Source: Psychrobacter sp. UBA3483
GTDB lineage: Bacteria; Pseudomonadota; Gammaproteobacteria; Pseudomonadales; Moraxellaceae
Direction: 5' to 3'
DNA length: 14,165 nucleotides
Assembly: GCF_002377905.1 (NCBI RefSeq)
Contig: NZ_DFQS01000063.1
Span: 1 to 14,165 of the forward strand
Positions 1-6,641 of this stretch are shown one piece after another. Under the pieces are notes generated by a model, which saw only the letters and a list, made by a program, of their open reading frames with translations, was not told where the DNA came from and ran no database searches. A program made the translations under genes and the position numbers. The stretch's first letter is position 1. Each line of letters opens with the position of its first letter.

Positions 1-4
1 CTTT

Positions 5-31
5 GATGCTAGCGCATCTAGGCCTTTTTTT
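5..31 (+). terminator. Possible weak terminator of an upstream gene outside the window
   Basis: A short hairpin (GATGC, loop TAGC, GCATC; 5-18) is followed after six bases by a run of seven T (25-31). The stem has only 5 bp, so it would be a weak rho-independent terminator for a plus-strand gene lying left of the window. The rest of 32-138 is AT-rich and holds no gene that I can see. Confidence 0.3.
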
Positions 32-138
32 CACCTCACATTTGGTATTGCACTTCATGTGTTAATCTAAGAAATTTTAAGAAAATCGCTCAAACGTTTA
101 AATTAAAACTTCAATTTTAAAAGCTCAAACTTTGAATT

Positions 139-154
139 GGCTTAAAATTAAGCC
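139..154. repeat. 16-bp perfect palindrome over the thiolase stop codon
   Basis: GGCTTAA-AA-TTAAGCC is a perfect inverted repeat. Its right arm contains the TAA stop of the minus-strand thiolase. On the minus strand the arm is followed by AATTCAAAG rather than a T-run, so it is not a textbook terminator, although it could stabilise the 3' end of the mRNA. A smaller palindrome, TCAAACTTTGA, lies at 123-133 or within a few bases of it. Confidence 0.35.
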
Positions 155-1329
155 AGTTCAATGGCAACGGCAACAGCTTCACCGCCGCCGATACATAAGG
201 TTGCAACACCTTTTTTACCGCCAGTACGTTTAAGCGAGTTGATAAGGGTGACTAAGATACGCGCGCCAGAGCAGCCAACTGGATGGCCAAGGGCACAAGC
301 GCCGCCTTCGACGTTGACCTTGGCATGGTCGATTTTAAGCTCATCCATCGCTGCCATGGTCACCATAGCAAAGGCTTCGTTGATTTCCCATAAATCGACG
401 TCTGCAATTGACCAACCTGCCTTATCGAGAACTTTTTCAATGGCGCCAATCGGAGCAATGGTAAATTCGCTTGGATGGCGCGAGTTAGAAGCGGTGGCAA
501 CAATACGTGCTTGATAATCTAAACCTTCGGCTTTTGCTTGCGACTCTTTCATCATCACAACCGCCGCCGCGCCGTCTGAGATTGAGCTGGCGTTTGCCGC
601 TGTAATCGTCCCTTCTTTTGCAAAAGCAGGGCGCAAGGTAGGAATGCGCTCAGCATTGGCAAGCGCAGGCTGCTCGTCGGTATCAACCGTTTGCTCGCCT
701 TTACGCGATTTGAAAGTGACAGGCTCGATTTCATCTTTAAAATGGTCGTCTTTAATCGCTGTCAAAGCACGGTTTAGCGACTCAATGGCAAATTCGTCCA
801 TTTGCTCACGGCTATAGCCTTTTTCATCGGCCATTTCTTGCGCGAACTGCCCCATTAATTTGCCGGTTTCGGCATCTTCTAGACCGTCTAAGAACATATG
901 ATCTTTGACTTCTTTATGTCCCATGCGGTAGCCGCCGCGTGACCCTGGCATGATGTAAGGCGCATTGGTCATTGATTCCATGCCGCCCGCCACTGCGACG
1001 TTAAAGCTGCCCGCTTTGATACCATCATGCGCTTGCATGACCGCTTTTAGGCCAGAACCACAAAGTTTATTAATGGTAACGGCACCAGTAGCATCGTTAA
1101 GACCTGCTTTACGCATCGCCTGACGAGCAGGACCTTGACCAAGACCAGCGGTCAAGATACAGCCCATGATGACTTCATCAATATTATCAACGTTCACGCC
1201 CGAACGCTCAACGGCTGCCTTGATAGCGGTTGCGCCAAGTTCAGTTGCGCTGACATCTTTTAGTGCGCCTTGAAAACCACCCATCGGAGTACGGGCGCCA
1301 TTTAAAATTACAATTGCATCATTTGACAT
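148..1329 (-). CDS. Acetyl-CoA C-acetyltransferase (thiolase II family)
   Basis: A 393-residue protein of the usual length for biosynthetic thiolases, which condense two acetyl-CoA into acetoacetyl-CoA or run the reverse cleavage in the cytoplasm. The full catalytic set is visible: nucleophile Cys90 in NKLCGSG, the NEAF motif at 317-320, His349 in GHPVGCSGARI and Cys379 in CIGGG. The N-terminal thiolase fold covers about 1-265 and the C-terminal fold 270-393. The ATG start is supported by an AAAGGA Shine-Dalgarno about 9 bases upstream. It lies 100 bp downstream of hom on the same strand, so it may have its own promoter or be read through from hom. The exact physiological role (acetoacetate use, polyhydroxybutyrate, fatty-acid degradation) cannot be told from the sequence, so no gene symbol is given. 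Family assignment is very secure. Confidence 0.95.
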   Translation of the reverse strand: MSNDAIVILNGARTPMGGFQGALKDVSATELGATAIKAAVERSGVNVDNIDEVIMGCILTAGLGQGPARQAMRKAGLNDATGAVTINKLCGSGLKAVMQAHDGIKAGSFNVAVAGGMESMTNAPYIMPGSRGGYRMGHKEVKDHMFLDGLEDAETGKLMGQFAQEMADEKGYSREQMDEFAIESLNRALTAIKDDHFKDEIEPVTFKSRKGEQTVDTDEQPALANAERIPTLRPAFAKEGTITAANASSISDGAAAVVMMKESQAKAEGLDYQARIVATASNSRHPSEFTIAPIGAIEKVLDKAGWSIADVDLWEINEAFAMVTMAAMDELKIDHAKVNVEGGACALGHPVGCSGARILVTLINSLKRTGGKKGVATLCIGGGEAVAVAIELA

Positions 1330-1429
1330 CGTTATTTTTCCTTTTTCGGTATTTGAAACGAAAGTTTTTTAGTCATTAAAATAAAGAATCTAATAAGGTC
1401 ACACGTTTATAGATGAATCGCTAGATAGA

Positions 1430-2791
1430 TTACGCCAACTCATCTAAGCGAATACGGACGACTTTATCTGTAATGGTATCGAGCTTCTCGATTTTTTCAA
1501 TCGCCAGATTCATCTGACTTTCAACCACAGGCAGCGTCAAAATAATCACCGGCACTTGGCCAAGCTTATGCGCAGGTTTTTGTAAAATGGCATCGATATT
1601 GATACCCGCGTCACTCAAAATACGGGTAATGTCTGCCAAGACGCCCGGATTGTCATGCGCATGCACGCGCAGATAGTAACCAGTAATCATTTGCTCAGCA
1701 CGCAAGATGGGTGTGTCTGATAATTGCTCTGGAATAAAGGCTAGATGCGGCACATGGTGACCGTTCGTGCTTTCATTGTTGTTATCTTTACTACCAAGAA
1801 CGCGAACCAAATCCATGACATCCGCCATGACCGCAGAAGCCGTTGCTCCAGCACCAGCGCCATCACCGCAATATAGCGTCTGCCCAAGTGGGTGCGAGTT
1901 GACCAATACCGCATTTTTTACGCCATTAACGTTAGCAAGTAGGGCGTTTTGTGGAATCAGCGTTGGATGAACACGCAGCTCGATACCAGCCGCGCCGTTA
2001 TTTCCTTGGCCATCACCTGAACCGTTGTCTTCGCGGCGTACCGCAAAGCCTAGATGTTTGATACGGTAGCCAAGCTCTTCGGCGTAGTTGACGTCTTGCA
2101 AGGTAATACCGGTGATACCTTCGCAGTAAACTTTGTCAAACTGTAGCGGAATCCCAAAGGCGATAGAGGCGAGGAGCGCAAGCTTATGCGCGGCATCAAT
2201 GCCTTCAACATCAAAGGTTGGATCGGCTTCGGCGTAACCAAGTGCTTGTGCTTCGCTTAAAACATCGGCGAACGGGCGACCTTTATCACGCATTTCAGTC
2301 ATGATAAAGTTGCCAGTGCCATTGATAATACCGGCTAACCACTCAATCTTATTGGCAGCAAGGCCTTCACGCATGACTTTGATAATTGGAATACCACCTG
2401 CCACCGCCGCTTCATAAGCAACGTGTACATTATGGGCTTCGGCAAAGGCGAAAATTTCATTGCCGTGTTCGGCGAGCAAGGCTTTATTGGCAGTGACCAC
2501 ATGTTTGCCGTGTTTAATGGCATGCATAATCACATCTTTAGCCAAGGTCGTACCGCCAATCACTTCGATGACAATATCGACATTGTCACTGGCAGCGGTT
2601 GCCATCAAGTCACTATTTTGTACGATGGTAGCGTCGATATCATCGCGCTGACGACGGGTACCGACTTCGGTAATCACAATGTCGCGTCCGCTACGGCGTT
2701 TTAACTCATCTAAATTGTCATTGATTAGATTGATCACGCCCGTCCCGACGGTGCCCAGACCAAGTATCGCTAGTTTGATGGATTTGCTCAC
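1430..2791 (-). CDS. hom: Homoserine dehydrogenase (GTG start)
   Basis: Reduces aspartate-semialdehyde to homoserine with NAD(P)H, the branch point to threonine and methionine. The 453 residues show an N-terminal Rossmann domain (GLGTVG at 11-16), ANK at 101-103, GGIP at 132-135, INGTGNFI at 156-163, the catalytic segment EADPTFDVEGIDAAHK with Lys203 as the probable catalytic lysine, and a C-terminal ACT domain at about 372-447 (YLRVHAHDNPGVLADITRIL) for allosteric feedback. There is no aspartokinase domain, so it is monofunctional. The start is GTG: GAGGA lies just upstream, and an in-frame TAA 18-16 bases upstream rules out a longer form. Two polar low-complexity stretches (about 255-269 and 335-346) make it slightly longer than typical family members. 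dsbC lies upstream, as in pseudomonads, but thrC does not follow. Confidence 0.97.
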   Translation of the reverse strand: MSKSIKLAILGLGTVGTGVINLINDNLDELKRRSGRDIVITEVGTRRQRDDIDATIVQNSDLMATAASDNVDIVIEVIGGTTLAKDVIMHAIKHGKHVVTANKALLAEHGNEIFAFAEAHNVHVAYEAAVAGGIPIIKVMREGLAANKIEWLAGIINGTGNFIMTEMRDKGRPFADVLSEAQALGYAEADPTFDVEGIDAAHKLALLASIAFGIPLQFDKVYCEGITGITLQDVNYAEELGYRIKHLGFAVRREDNGSGDGQGNNGAAGIELRVHPTLIPQNALLANVNGVKNAVLVNSHPLGQTLYCGDGAGAGATASAVMADVMDLVRVLGSKDNNNESTNGHHVPHLAFIPEQLSDTPILRAEQMITGYYLRVHAHDNPGVLADITRILSDAGINIDAILQKPAHKLGQVPVIILTLPVVESQMNLAIEKIEKLDTITDKVVRIRLDELA

Positions 2792-2928
2792 AGTATCCTC
2801 AAGAGATTATAGAGTTGGATAAAAATGCTTCGATGACAGCGCTTACATAAAAAGACTTATATAAAGGTGCTTATAAATGAGGCTGATATAAAGAAGAAAA
2901 GTATAAAAATACACCGCTAATTTTACCT

Positions 2929-2959
2929 AGCGCTTCATCGTATCATACCGATAAGCGCT
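2929..2959. repeat. Strong hairpin between dsbC and hom
   Basis: AGCGCTT-c-ATCG pairs with CGAT-AAGCGCT around the loop TATCATAC: 11 bp with a single bulged base. It lies 55 bases after the dsbC stop and about 137 bases before the hom start. No T-run follows on either strand, so an mRNA stabiliser or weak terminator between the two genes is more likely than a standard rho-independent terminator. Confidence 0.45.
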
Positions 2960-3014
2960 TGTGGCGTCTACCCAATCTCACTGTCGCTAAAGTCAACAAT
3001 ATGAGGGGAGAGGA

Positions 3015-3872
3015 CTAGCTGGCATCAATCGCTGTTTGTGCCAATTGCGCCGCAGGTAGATAGCCGCCGATTTGTTGGCCAGACTCGGTAAAGATAGCAG
3101 GCGTACCGCGTACTCCTAGCGACATTCCAAGCTCGATTTGTTCTTTTACCGGGTTATTACAGCTAGGCGCTTGAACGTTGGCACCCATTTTTGCTTGATC
3201 CATCGCCGCATTGCGATCTTCACTACACCAAATGGCTTCCATTTTTGGGATACTGCCTTCGCTGCGTGGCCACGCTAAATAACGCACTTCAATACCGCGT
3301 GCATTGATATCGCCTATCTCTTCATGAAGCTTGGTGCAATAAGGGCAGTCGGCATCAGTAAAGGCATAAACAACCGATTTGGTCGCGCCTTTTGCTGGAT
3401 AAATAACCATGTCTTTTTTATTGACCGTTTTTAGAGCGTCTTGCGCGGCTTTGGCAACCAAAGCGCCACTGATATCGACTGGCGCATCTTGCCCAACGGC
3501 GATAATTTGTCCTTGGATAATATGTTTGCCAGATTTATCGGTAAAAAACGATGGTAAGCCCGATGCCGTTACCCAATAAATATCGGCCATATCCGTTGGT
3601 ACGGCTGAAATAATCTCTTCTTCAATCCCTGATTTTTTTAAATTTGCTTGTAAGGCTTTGACCACTGCTGCATCATTATCGGCGACTTGCGCAGTGCTGA
3701 CTTTGGCATTAGCGCTATTGACGATACCTGTATTGCTGGTCGCATCTGCCGTATTATTCGAGCAGCCTGCTGCAACCACGACCAGCAACGCGCCCATCGT
3801 CATCCTCGATAAAGGTTTGCGAGAAAATAGAGCGCGAGCAGAAGTGGCTTTAGAGAAAGAAGGTAAAAACAT
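3015..3872 (-). CDS. dsbC: Thiol:disulfide interchange protein DsbC, probable lipoprotein
   Basis: Periplasmic disulfide isomerase. I place the start at the ATG at 3872 (285 residues), which has an AAAGGA Shine-Dalgarno 8 bases upstream. A TTG 11 codons further upstream lacks one. In this numbering the N-terminus is a basic stretch, then a hydrophobic core (MTMGALLVVVAA) and a lipobox-like VAAGC with Cys37, so the protein may be lipid-anchored. Ser at +2 would favour the outer membrane. After a polar linker comes the DsbC/DsbG dimerisation domain (about 62-145) and a thioredoxin fold with the active site CPYC at 176-179, the cis-proline loop RGTPA (Pro258) and a second cysteine pair, Cys216/Cys238, with the same 22-residue spacing as the structural disulfide of E. 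coli DsbC. hom follows on the same strand. Confidence 0.93.
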   Translation of the reverse strand: MFLPSFSKATSARALFSRKPLSRMTMGALLVVVAAGCSNNTADATSNTGIVNSANAKVSTAQVADNDAAVVKALQANLKKSGIEEEIISAVPTDMADIYWVTASGLPSFFTDKSGKHIIQGQIIAVGQDAPVDISGALVAKAAQDALKTVNKKDMVIYPAKGATKSVVYAFTDADCPYCTKLHEEIGDINARGIEVRYLAWPRSEGSIPKMEAIWCSEDRNAAMDQAKMGANVQAPSCNNPVKEQIELGMSLGVRGTPAIFTESGQQIGGYLPAAQLAQTAIDAS

Positions 3873-3883
3873 AGGTATTTCCT

Positions 3884-3901
3884 TTAGGCGGTGGTGCCTA
3901 A
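3884..3901 (-). promoter_or_regulatory. Hairpin abutting the dsbC Shine-Dalgarno
   Basis: On the mRNA strand TTAGGC-ACCACC-GCCTAA forms a 6-bp stem (plus a possible G-T pair). The right arm runs directly into the AAAGGA ribosome binding site, sharing its first A residues. Such a stem could modulate ribosome access, but this is inference from position only. Confidence 0.35.
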
Positions 3902-4116
3902 GCAAGATATAGATATAAAAACAGGGACATAGATTGTGTATGAACGCTTATCCCGTATCCACTAGATTTTGTTATCAGAGCGATATATTTCAAGGACGAG
4001 GGGCAATTTATTGATAATAAAAGATAAGTAGCAATACTGGTTATATTAACATATTTTTAGAAATAACCACCAAAGGCTATTTGTTGATGTTTTATTGGCA
4101 TCGCCAAATTTATCAT
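3902..4116. other. Upstream region of dsbC and left flank of the insertion element
   Basis: About 215 bases without a gene. AT-rich blocks just upstream of dsbC (for example TATATC on the minus strand near 3905-3920) could serve as -10 elements, but no convincing -35/-10 pair was found. A 7-bp inverted repeat (TGGTTAT at 4038-4044, ATAACCA at 4063-4069) is present. The last 12 bases (4105-4116) are one arm of the repeat that flanks the inserted element. Confidence 0.4.
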
Positions 4117-5342
4117 CCAGCGCCGTAAAACCACGTCCTTCTAGGGCGTGGATATCAGGCGTCAGCCGTTGTCACCTAAGATTAAAAGAACCTTGTTAAC
4201 CAAACGCATTGGGATCATACTAAACCCATGAAGACGCTCAAGCTACGCATCAAAGACAAACATGCCACTCAGCTAAATATCTTAGCTGGTGCGGTCAACT
4301 TTGTCTGGAATTACGTTAATGAGCTAAGTTTTAAACATCTTAAGCGCACAGGCAAATTCTTTTCAGCCTACGACTTGGCCGCTTACACCAAAGGCGCTGG
4401 TGAGTACCTGAACCTGCACAGCCAAACCTTACAAGCAGTGACCGAAACCCATGCCAAATCTCGTAAACAATTTAAAAAAGCCAAACTAAAATGGCGTACC
4501 AATAATCCTAAATCAAGTCGTAAAAACCTTGGTTGGATTCCTTTTAAAAAAACTGCTATCAAGCATCTAAGCACTAAACAAAGTGGCAAAAAATCTCTAA
4601 AAACAACTCTACAATTCAGTTTGGCTAAGGGTCAAAAGCTGATTATTGATGTGTGGGACAGCTATAACCTCTCGCTCTACAGCATCAATACGTGCGAGTT
4701 GGTACAAGATTCTCGCGGCCACTGGTACGCCTGTATCACTGTTAAAGAGTTTTCAGAAACAGCCTGTGGTGACGGTCAAGTCGGTATTGATTTGGGCTGT
4801 AAAGATGCCGCAGTCAGTAGTGATGGCAAGGTTCTAACTACTAAGCTGACGACTCAATACGCAGAAAAACTGGCCATTGCTCAAAGAGCCAAAAACAAAA
4901 AACGGGTTAAGGCCATTCACGCCAAGATTAAAAATACTAGATTAGACTTGATTCATAAATTTACATCAAAGCTTGTTAAAGCCAACAGCCTAATCGTAGT
5001 TGGTAAAATCAAGTCAAAATCATTTACTTCAAGCAAACTCGCCAAATCCGTCTATGATGCGGGTTGGTTTGAGATAAAGCGACAACTGGACTACAAATGC
5101 GCGAACGCAGGTTGCCACTATATCGAAGTAAATGAAGCGTACACCACCCAAACCTGCTCGTGTTGCGGCTCTCGCCAAGACAGTCCGAAAGGTAGATCGG
5201 GGCTTGGTATAAGACAATGGTTTTGTCGTTCTTGTAAAACGACCCATCAACGTGACGTTAATGGAGCAAAAAACATTCTCGCGGTCGGGCTTGGCCGTCT
5301 TTAGTAGGAATCCCCGTTCCTTTAGGTCGGGGAGGAAGTCAA
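4117..5342 (+). mobile_element. IS200/IS605-group element carrying tnpB only (no tnpA)
   Basis: A 1226-bp element. The left end has a 9-bp subterminal hairpin at 4131-4151 (CCACGTCCT, loop TCT, AGGGCGTGG, one G-T pair). The right end has a hairpin at 5312-5332 (CCCCG and CGGGG arms with an imperfect upper stem) and closes with TCAA at 5339-5342. GAAT lies immediately 5' of the right hairpin (5308-5311). GAAT and TCAA are the guide and right cleavage sequences established for the related IS608. There are no terminal inverted repeats and no target duplication, as expected for this group. Joining the two flanks rebuilds an 18-bp tandem repeat, which supports both boundaries. No Y1 transposase gene (tnpA) is present, so movement would need TnpA supplied in trans. 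Confidence 0.75.
4228..5304 (+). CDS. tnpB: TnpB, RNA-guided nuclease-type protein with altered RuvC-II site
   Basis: A 358-residue IS605 OrfB/TnpB protein. TnpB proteins are RNA-guided DNA nucleases, ancestors of Cas12, using an RNA made from the element's right end. The N-terminal domain covers about 1-180. The RuvC fold starts with Asp188 (GIDLG). The classical RuvC-II glutamate position in 'LIVVGKIKS' is Gly259, 84 residues before Asp343 (RDVNGAKNIL). The zinc ribbon has Cys310/Cys313 and Cys333/Cys336. Glu300 and Glu303 lie just before the ribbon and may supply the missing acid, as in TnpB branches with rearranged catalytic sites. The reading frame is intact. The ATG has no clear Shine-Dalgarno. 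The long leader between the left hairpin and the ATG appears typical of this tnpB lineage, from memory. The 3' end runs up to the right-end hairpin. Confidence 0.93.
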   Translation: MKTLKLRIKDKHATQLNILAGAVNFVWNYVNELSFKHLKRTGKFFSAYDLAAYTKGAGEYLNLHSQTLQAVTETHAKSRKQFKKAKLKWRTNNPKSSRKNLGWIPFKKTAIKHLSTKQSGKKSLKTTLQFSLAKGQKLIIDVWDSYNLSLYSINTCELVQDSRGHWYACITVKEFSETACGDGQVGIDLGCKDAAVSSDGKVLTTKLTTQYAEKLAIAQRAKNKKRVKAIHAKIKNTRLDLIHKFTSKLVKANSLIVVGKIKSKSFTSSKLAKSVYDAGWFEIKRQLDYKCANAGCHYIEVNEAYTTQTCSCCGSRQDSPKGRSGLGIRQWFCRSCKTTHQRDVNGAKNILAVGLGRL

Positions 5343-5362
5343 TAACAGCAAATTTATCATTT
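5200..5362 (+). ncRNA. Putative omega RNA (reRNA) scaffold and guide of the TnpB element
   Basis: By analogy with characterised TnpB elements, the guide RNA overlaps the 3' end of tnpB and the right end, with the scaffold ending at TCAA (5342) and the guide continuing into the flanking DNA (TAACAGCAAATTTATC... from 5343). The 5' limit given here is approximate. The right-end hairpin 5312-5332 would form part of the scaffold. Inferred from family knowledge; transcription cannot be seen in the sequence. Confidence 0.45.
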
Positions 5363-5512
5363 ACAGATAGCCATTAAAAAGCCGATATAAAATACACTTG
5401 CACTATTTTATCTAAGTTTATGTCTAGGTAGGCTACTGTCATAAACATTAAATTATCCATTAAAATAAATTTTCTATTACTATTTTTCTTGCTAATTTTC
5501 TAAGGAGCCTCT
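5343..5512 (+). other. Upstream region of the DUF808 gene
   Basis: 170 bases between the element and the DUF808 start. It begins with the second part of the split tandem repeat (5343-5366). A weak promoter-like pair, TTGCAC (5398-5403) and TATGTC (5419-5424) with a 15-bp spacer, is the best I see. The AAGGAG ribosome binding site is 6 to 7 bases before the ATG. Confidence 0.3.
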
Positions 5513-6436
5513 ATGGCTGGTGCCAGTTTATTAACCCTACTTGATGATATCAGTGTGATACTCGATGATGTCTCGGTCATGACGAAGGTCGCCGCCAAAA
5601 AAACCGCTGGGGTATTGGGTGATGATTTGGCGTTGAATGCCGAGCAGGTCACCGGTGTCACAGCAAATCGTGAACTGCCAGTCGTTTGGGCGGTTGCCAA
5701 AGGCTCGTTTATTAATAAGCTTATTTTGGTGCCAGCCGCGATTCTTATCAGTGCCATTTATCCGCCTTTAATCACCTTTTTATTGATGTGCGGCGGCTTA
5801 TTTTTGGTTTATGAAGGTGCTGAAAAGGTCATCCACCGCTTTTGGCCGCATGCCCTGCCAGATGATGAAGAGCAAAATGCCCGTCGGCAGGCCAACGCTG
5901 ATGAAACCGTTGATTTGGTGGCCTTTGAAAAAGAAAAGATCAAAGGCGCAGTACGTACTGATTTTATCTTATCGGCAGAAATTATTGTTATTGCGCTTGG
6001 TGCGACGGCTACAGCTACTTTGTTACAGCGCAGTTTGGTGCTGTCTATTTTAGCCGTTGGTATTACTGTTGGTATTTATGGTTTGGTCGCGGGCATCGTT
6101 AAAATTGATGACTTAGGCTTGCATATGATGGAGAAAGACGGCGATTTTACTCAAAAAGTTGGTAAGATTTTATTTGCGTCAGCGCCTAAATTAATGAAGT
6201 TTTTATCTATCGCTGGGACTTTGGCGATGTTTTTAGTCGGTGGCGGTATTTTGGTGCACGGTATTAACTTTTTGCACCATGAGGTTGAAGATATTGCGCA
6301 TTTGACTGGCGTGTTTGAAAGCTTTACCACTGCCTTATTAAATGGCGTTATCGGCTTTATTATTGGTGCGGCTATCGTTGCGCTATTTACGGTTATCAAT
6401 AAGATACGTCATAAAGACGAGCCTACTGCCCATTAA
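5513..6436 (+). CDS. DUF808 family (YedI-like) inner membrane protein
   Basis: A 307-residue protein close in length and pattern to E. coli YedI. The N-terminus has the family signature: MAGASLLTLLDDIS, then a Lys/Ala stretch and GVLGDDLALNAEQ, followed by a NRELPVVW segment. Hydrophobic segments at about 66-84, 85-102, 152-170, 173-197, 228-249 and 270-294 indicate a polytopic inner-membrane protein. A charged, cytoplasm-like loop lies at about 103-148. A strong Shine-Dalgarno, AAGGAG, supports the ATG start. The function of this family is not established and I do not assign one. The gene stands alone: the TnpB element lies upstream, and downstream it converges on rne with a shared terminator at 6576-6609. 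Confidence 0.9.
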   Translation: MAGASLLTLLDDISVILDDVSVMTKVAAKKTAGVLGDDLALNAEQVTGVTANRELPVVWAVAKGSFINKLILVPAAILISAIYPPLITFLLMCGGLFLVYEGAEKVIHRFWPHALPDDEEQNARRQANADETVDLVAFEKEKIKGAVRTDFILSAEIIVIALGATATATLLQRSLVLSILAVGITVGIYGLVAGIVKIDDLGLHMMEKDGDFTQKVGKILFASAPKLMKFLSIAGTLAMFLVGGGILVHGINFLHHEVEDIAHLTGVFESFTTALLNGVIGFIIGAAIVALFTVINKIRHKDEPTAH

Positions 6437-6575
6437 GTTTGTTTTTCGAAGATTAGGATTATCAAAACGTGGCATTGATATATAGTGATTGAAAAGTAAT
6501 ATTGATATCAGCAATACCGTCGCGTTTTTAGGATATTTTGACTTTAAAAGATCTTTATAAGGCTATATTCATAGA

Positions 6576-6609
6576 AAAGCCCCAAAGTTGCTAACAACTT
6601 TGGGGCTTT
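6576..6609. terminator. Bidirectional rho-independent terminator between DUF808 and rne
   Basis: AAAGCCCCAAAGTTG, loop CTAA, then CAACTTTGGGGCTTT: a perfect 15-bp stem with a GC-rich core and A-tract/T-tract flanks in both orientations (CTTTGATATT on plus, CTTTTCTATG on minus). It lies 140 bases after the DUF808 stop and 33 bases after the rne stop, where the two genes converge. Confidence 0.92.
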
Positions 6610-6641
6610 GATATTCTATAAAAGATTATTTATAACGGCTA

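Noticed and set aside
161..514. 117-codon plus-strand ORF antisense to the thiolase
   Set aside because: It lies wholly inside a gene with every catalytic motif intact; it is a frame shadow.
2801..2815. Perfect TATAAT on the minus strand just before hom as its -10 element
   Set aside because: It would start transcription inside or next to the ribosome binding site, and no -35 element lies at the right distance.
3873..3905. Longer DsbC start at a TTG 11 codons upstream
   Set aside because: No Shine-Dalgarno precedes the TTG, and the extension would run through the hairpin at 3884-3901. The ATG at 3872 has AAAGGA at good spacing.
4100..4116. Self-targeting of the left flank by the predicted TnpB guide
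   Set aside because: Guide positions 7-18 match the left flank, but the seed (TAACAG) does not match the preceding bases (CATCGC), so recognition is unlikely.
4105..5360. CAAATTTATCAT on both sides read as a 12-bp target-site duplication
   Set aside because: IS200/IS605 elements do not make target duplications, and the right copy starts 6 bases away from the tip. A split pre-existing tandem repeat explains it better.
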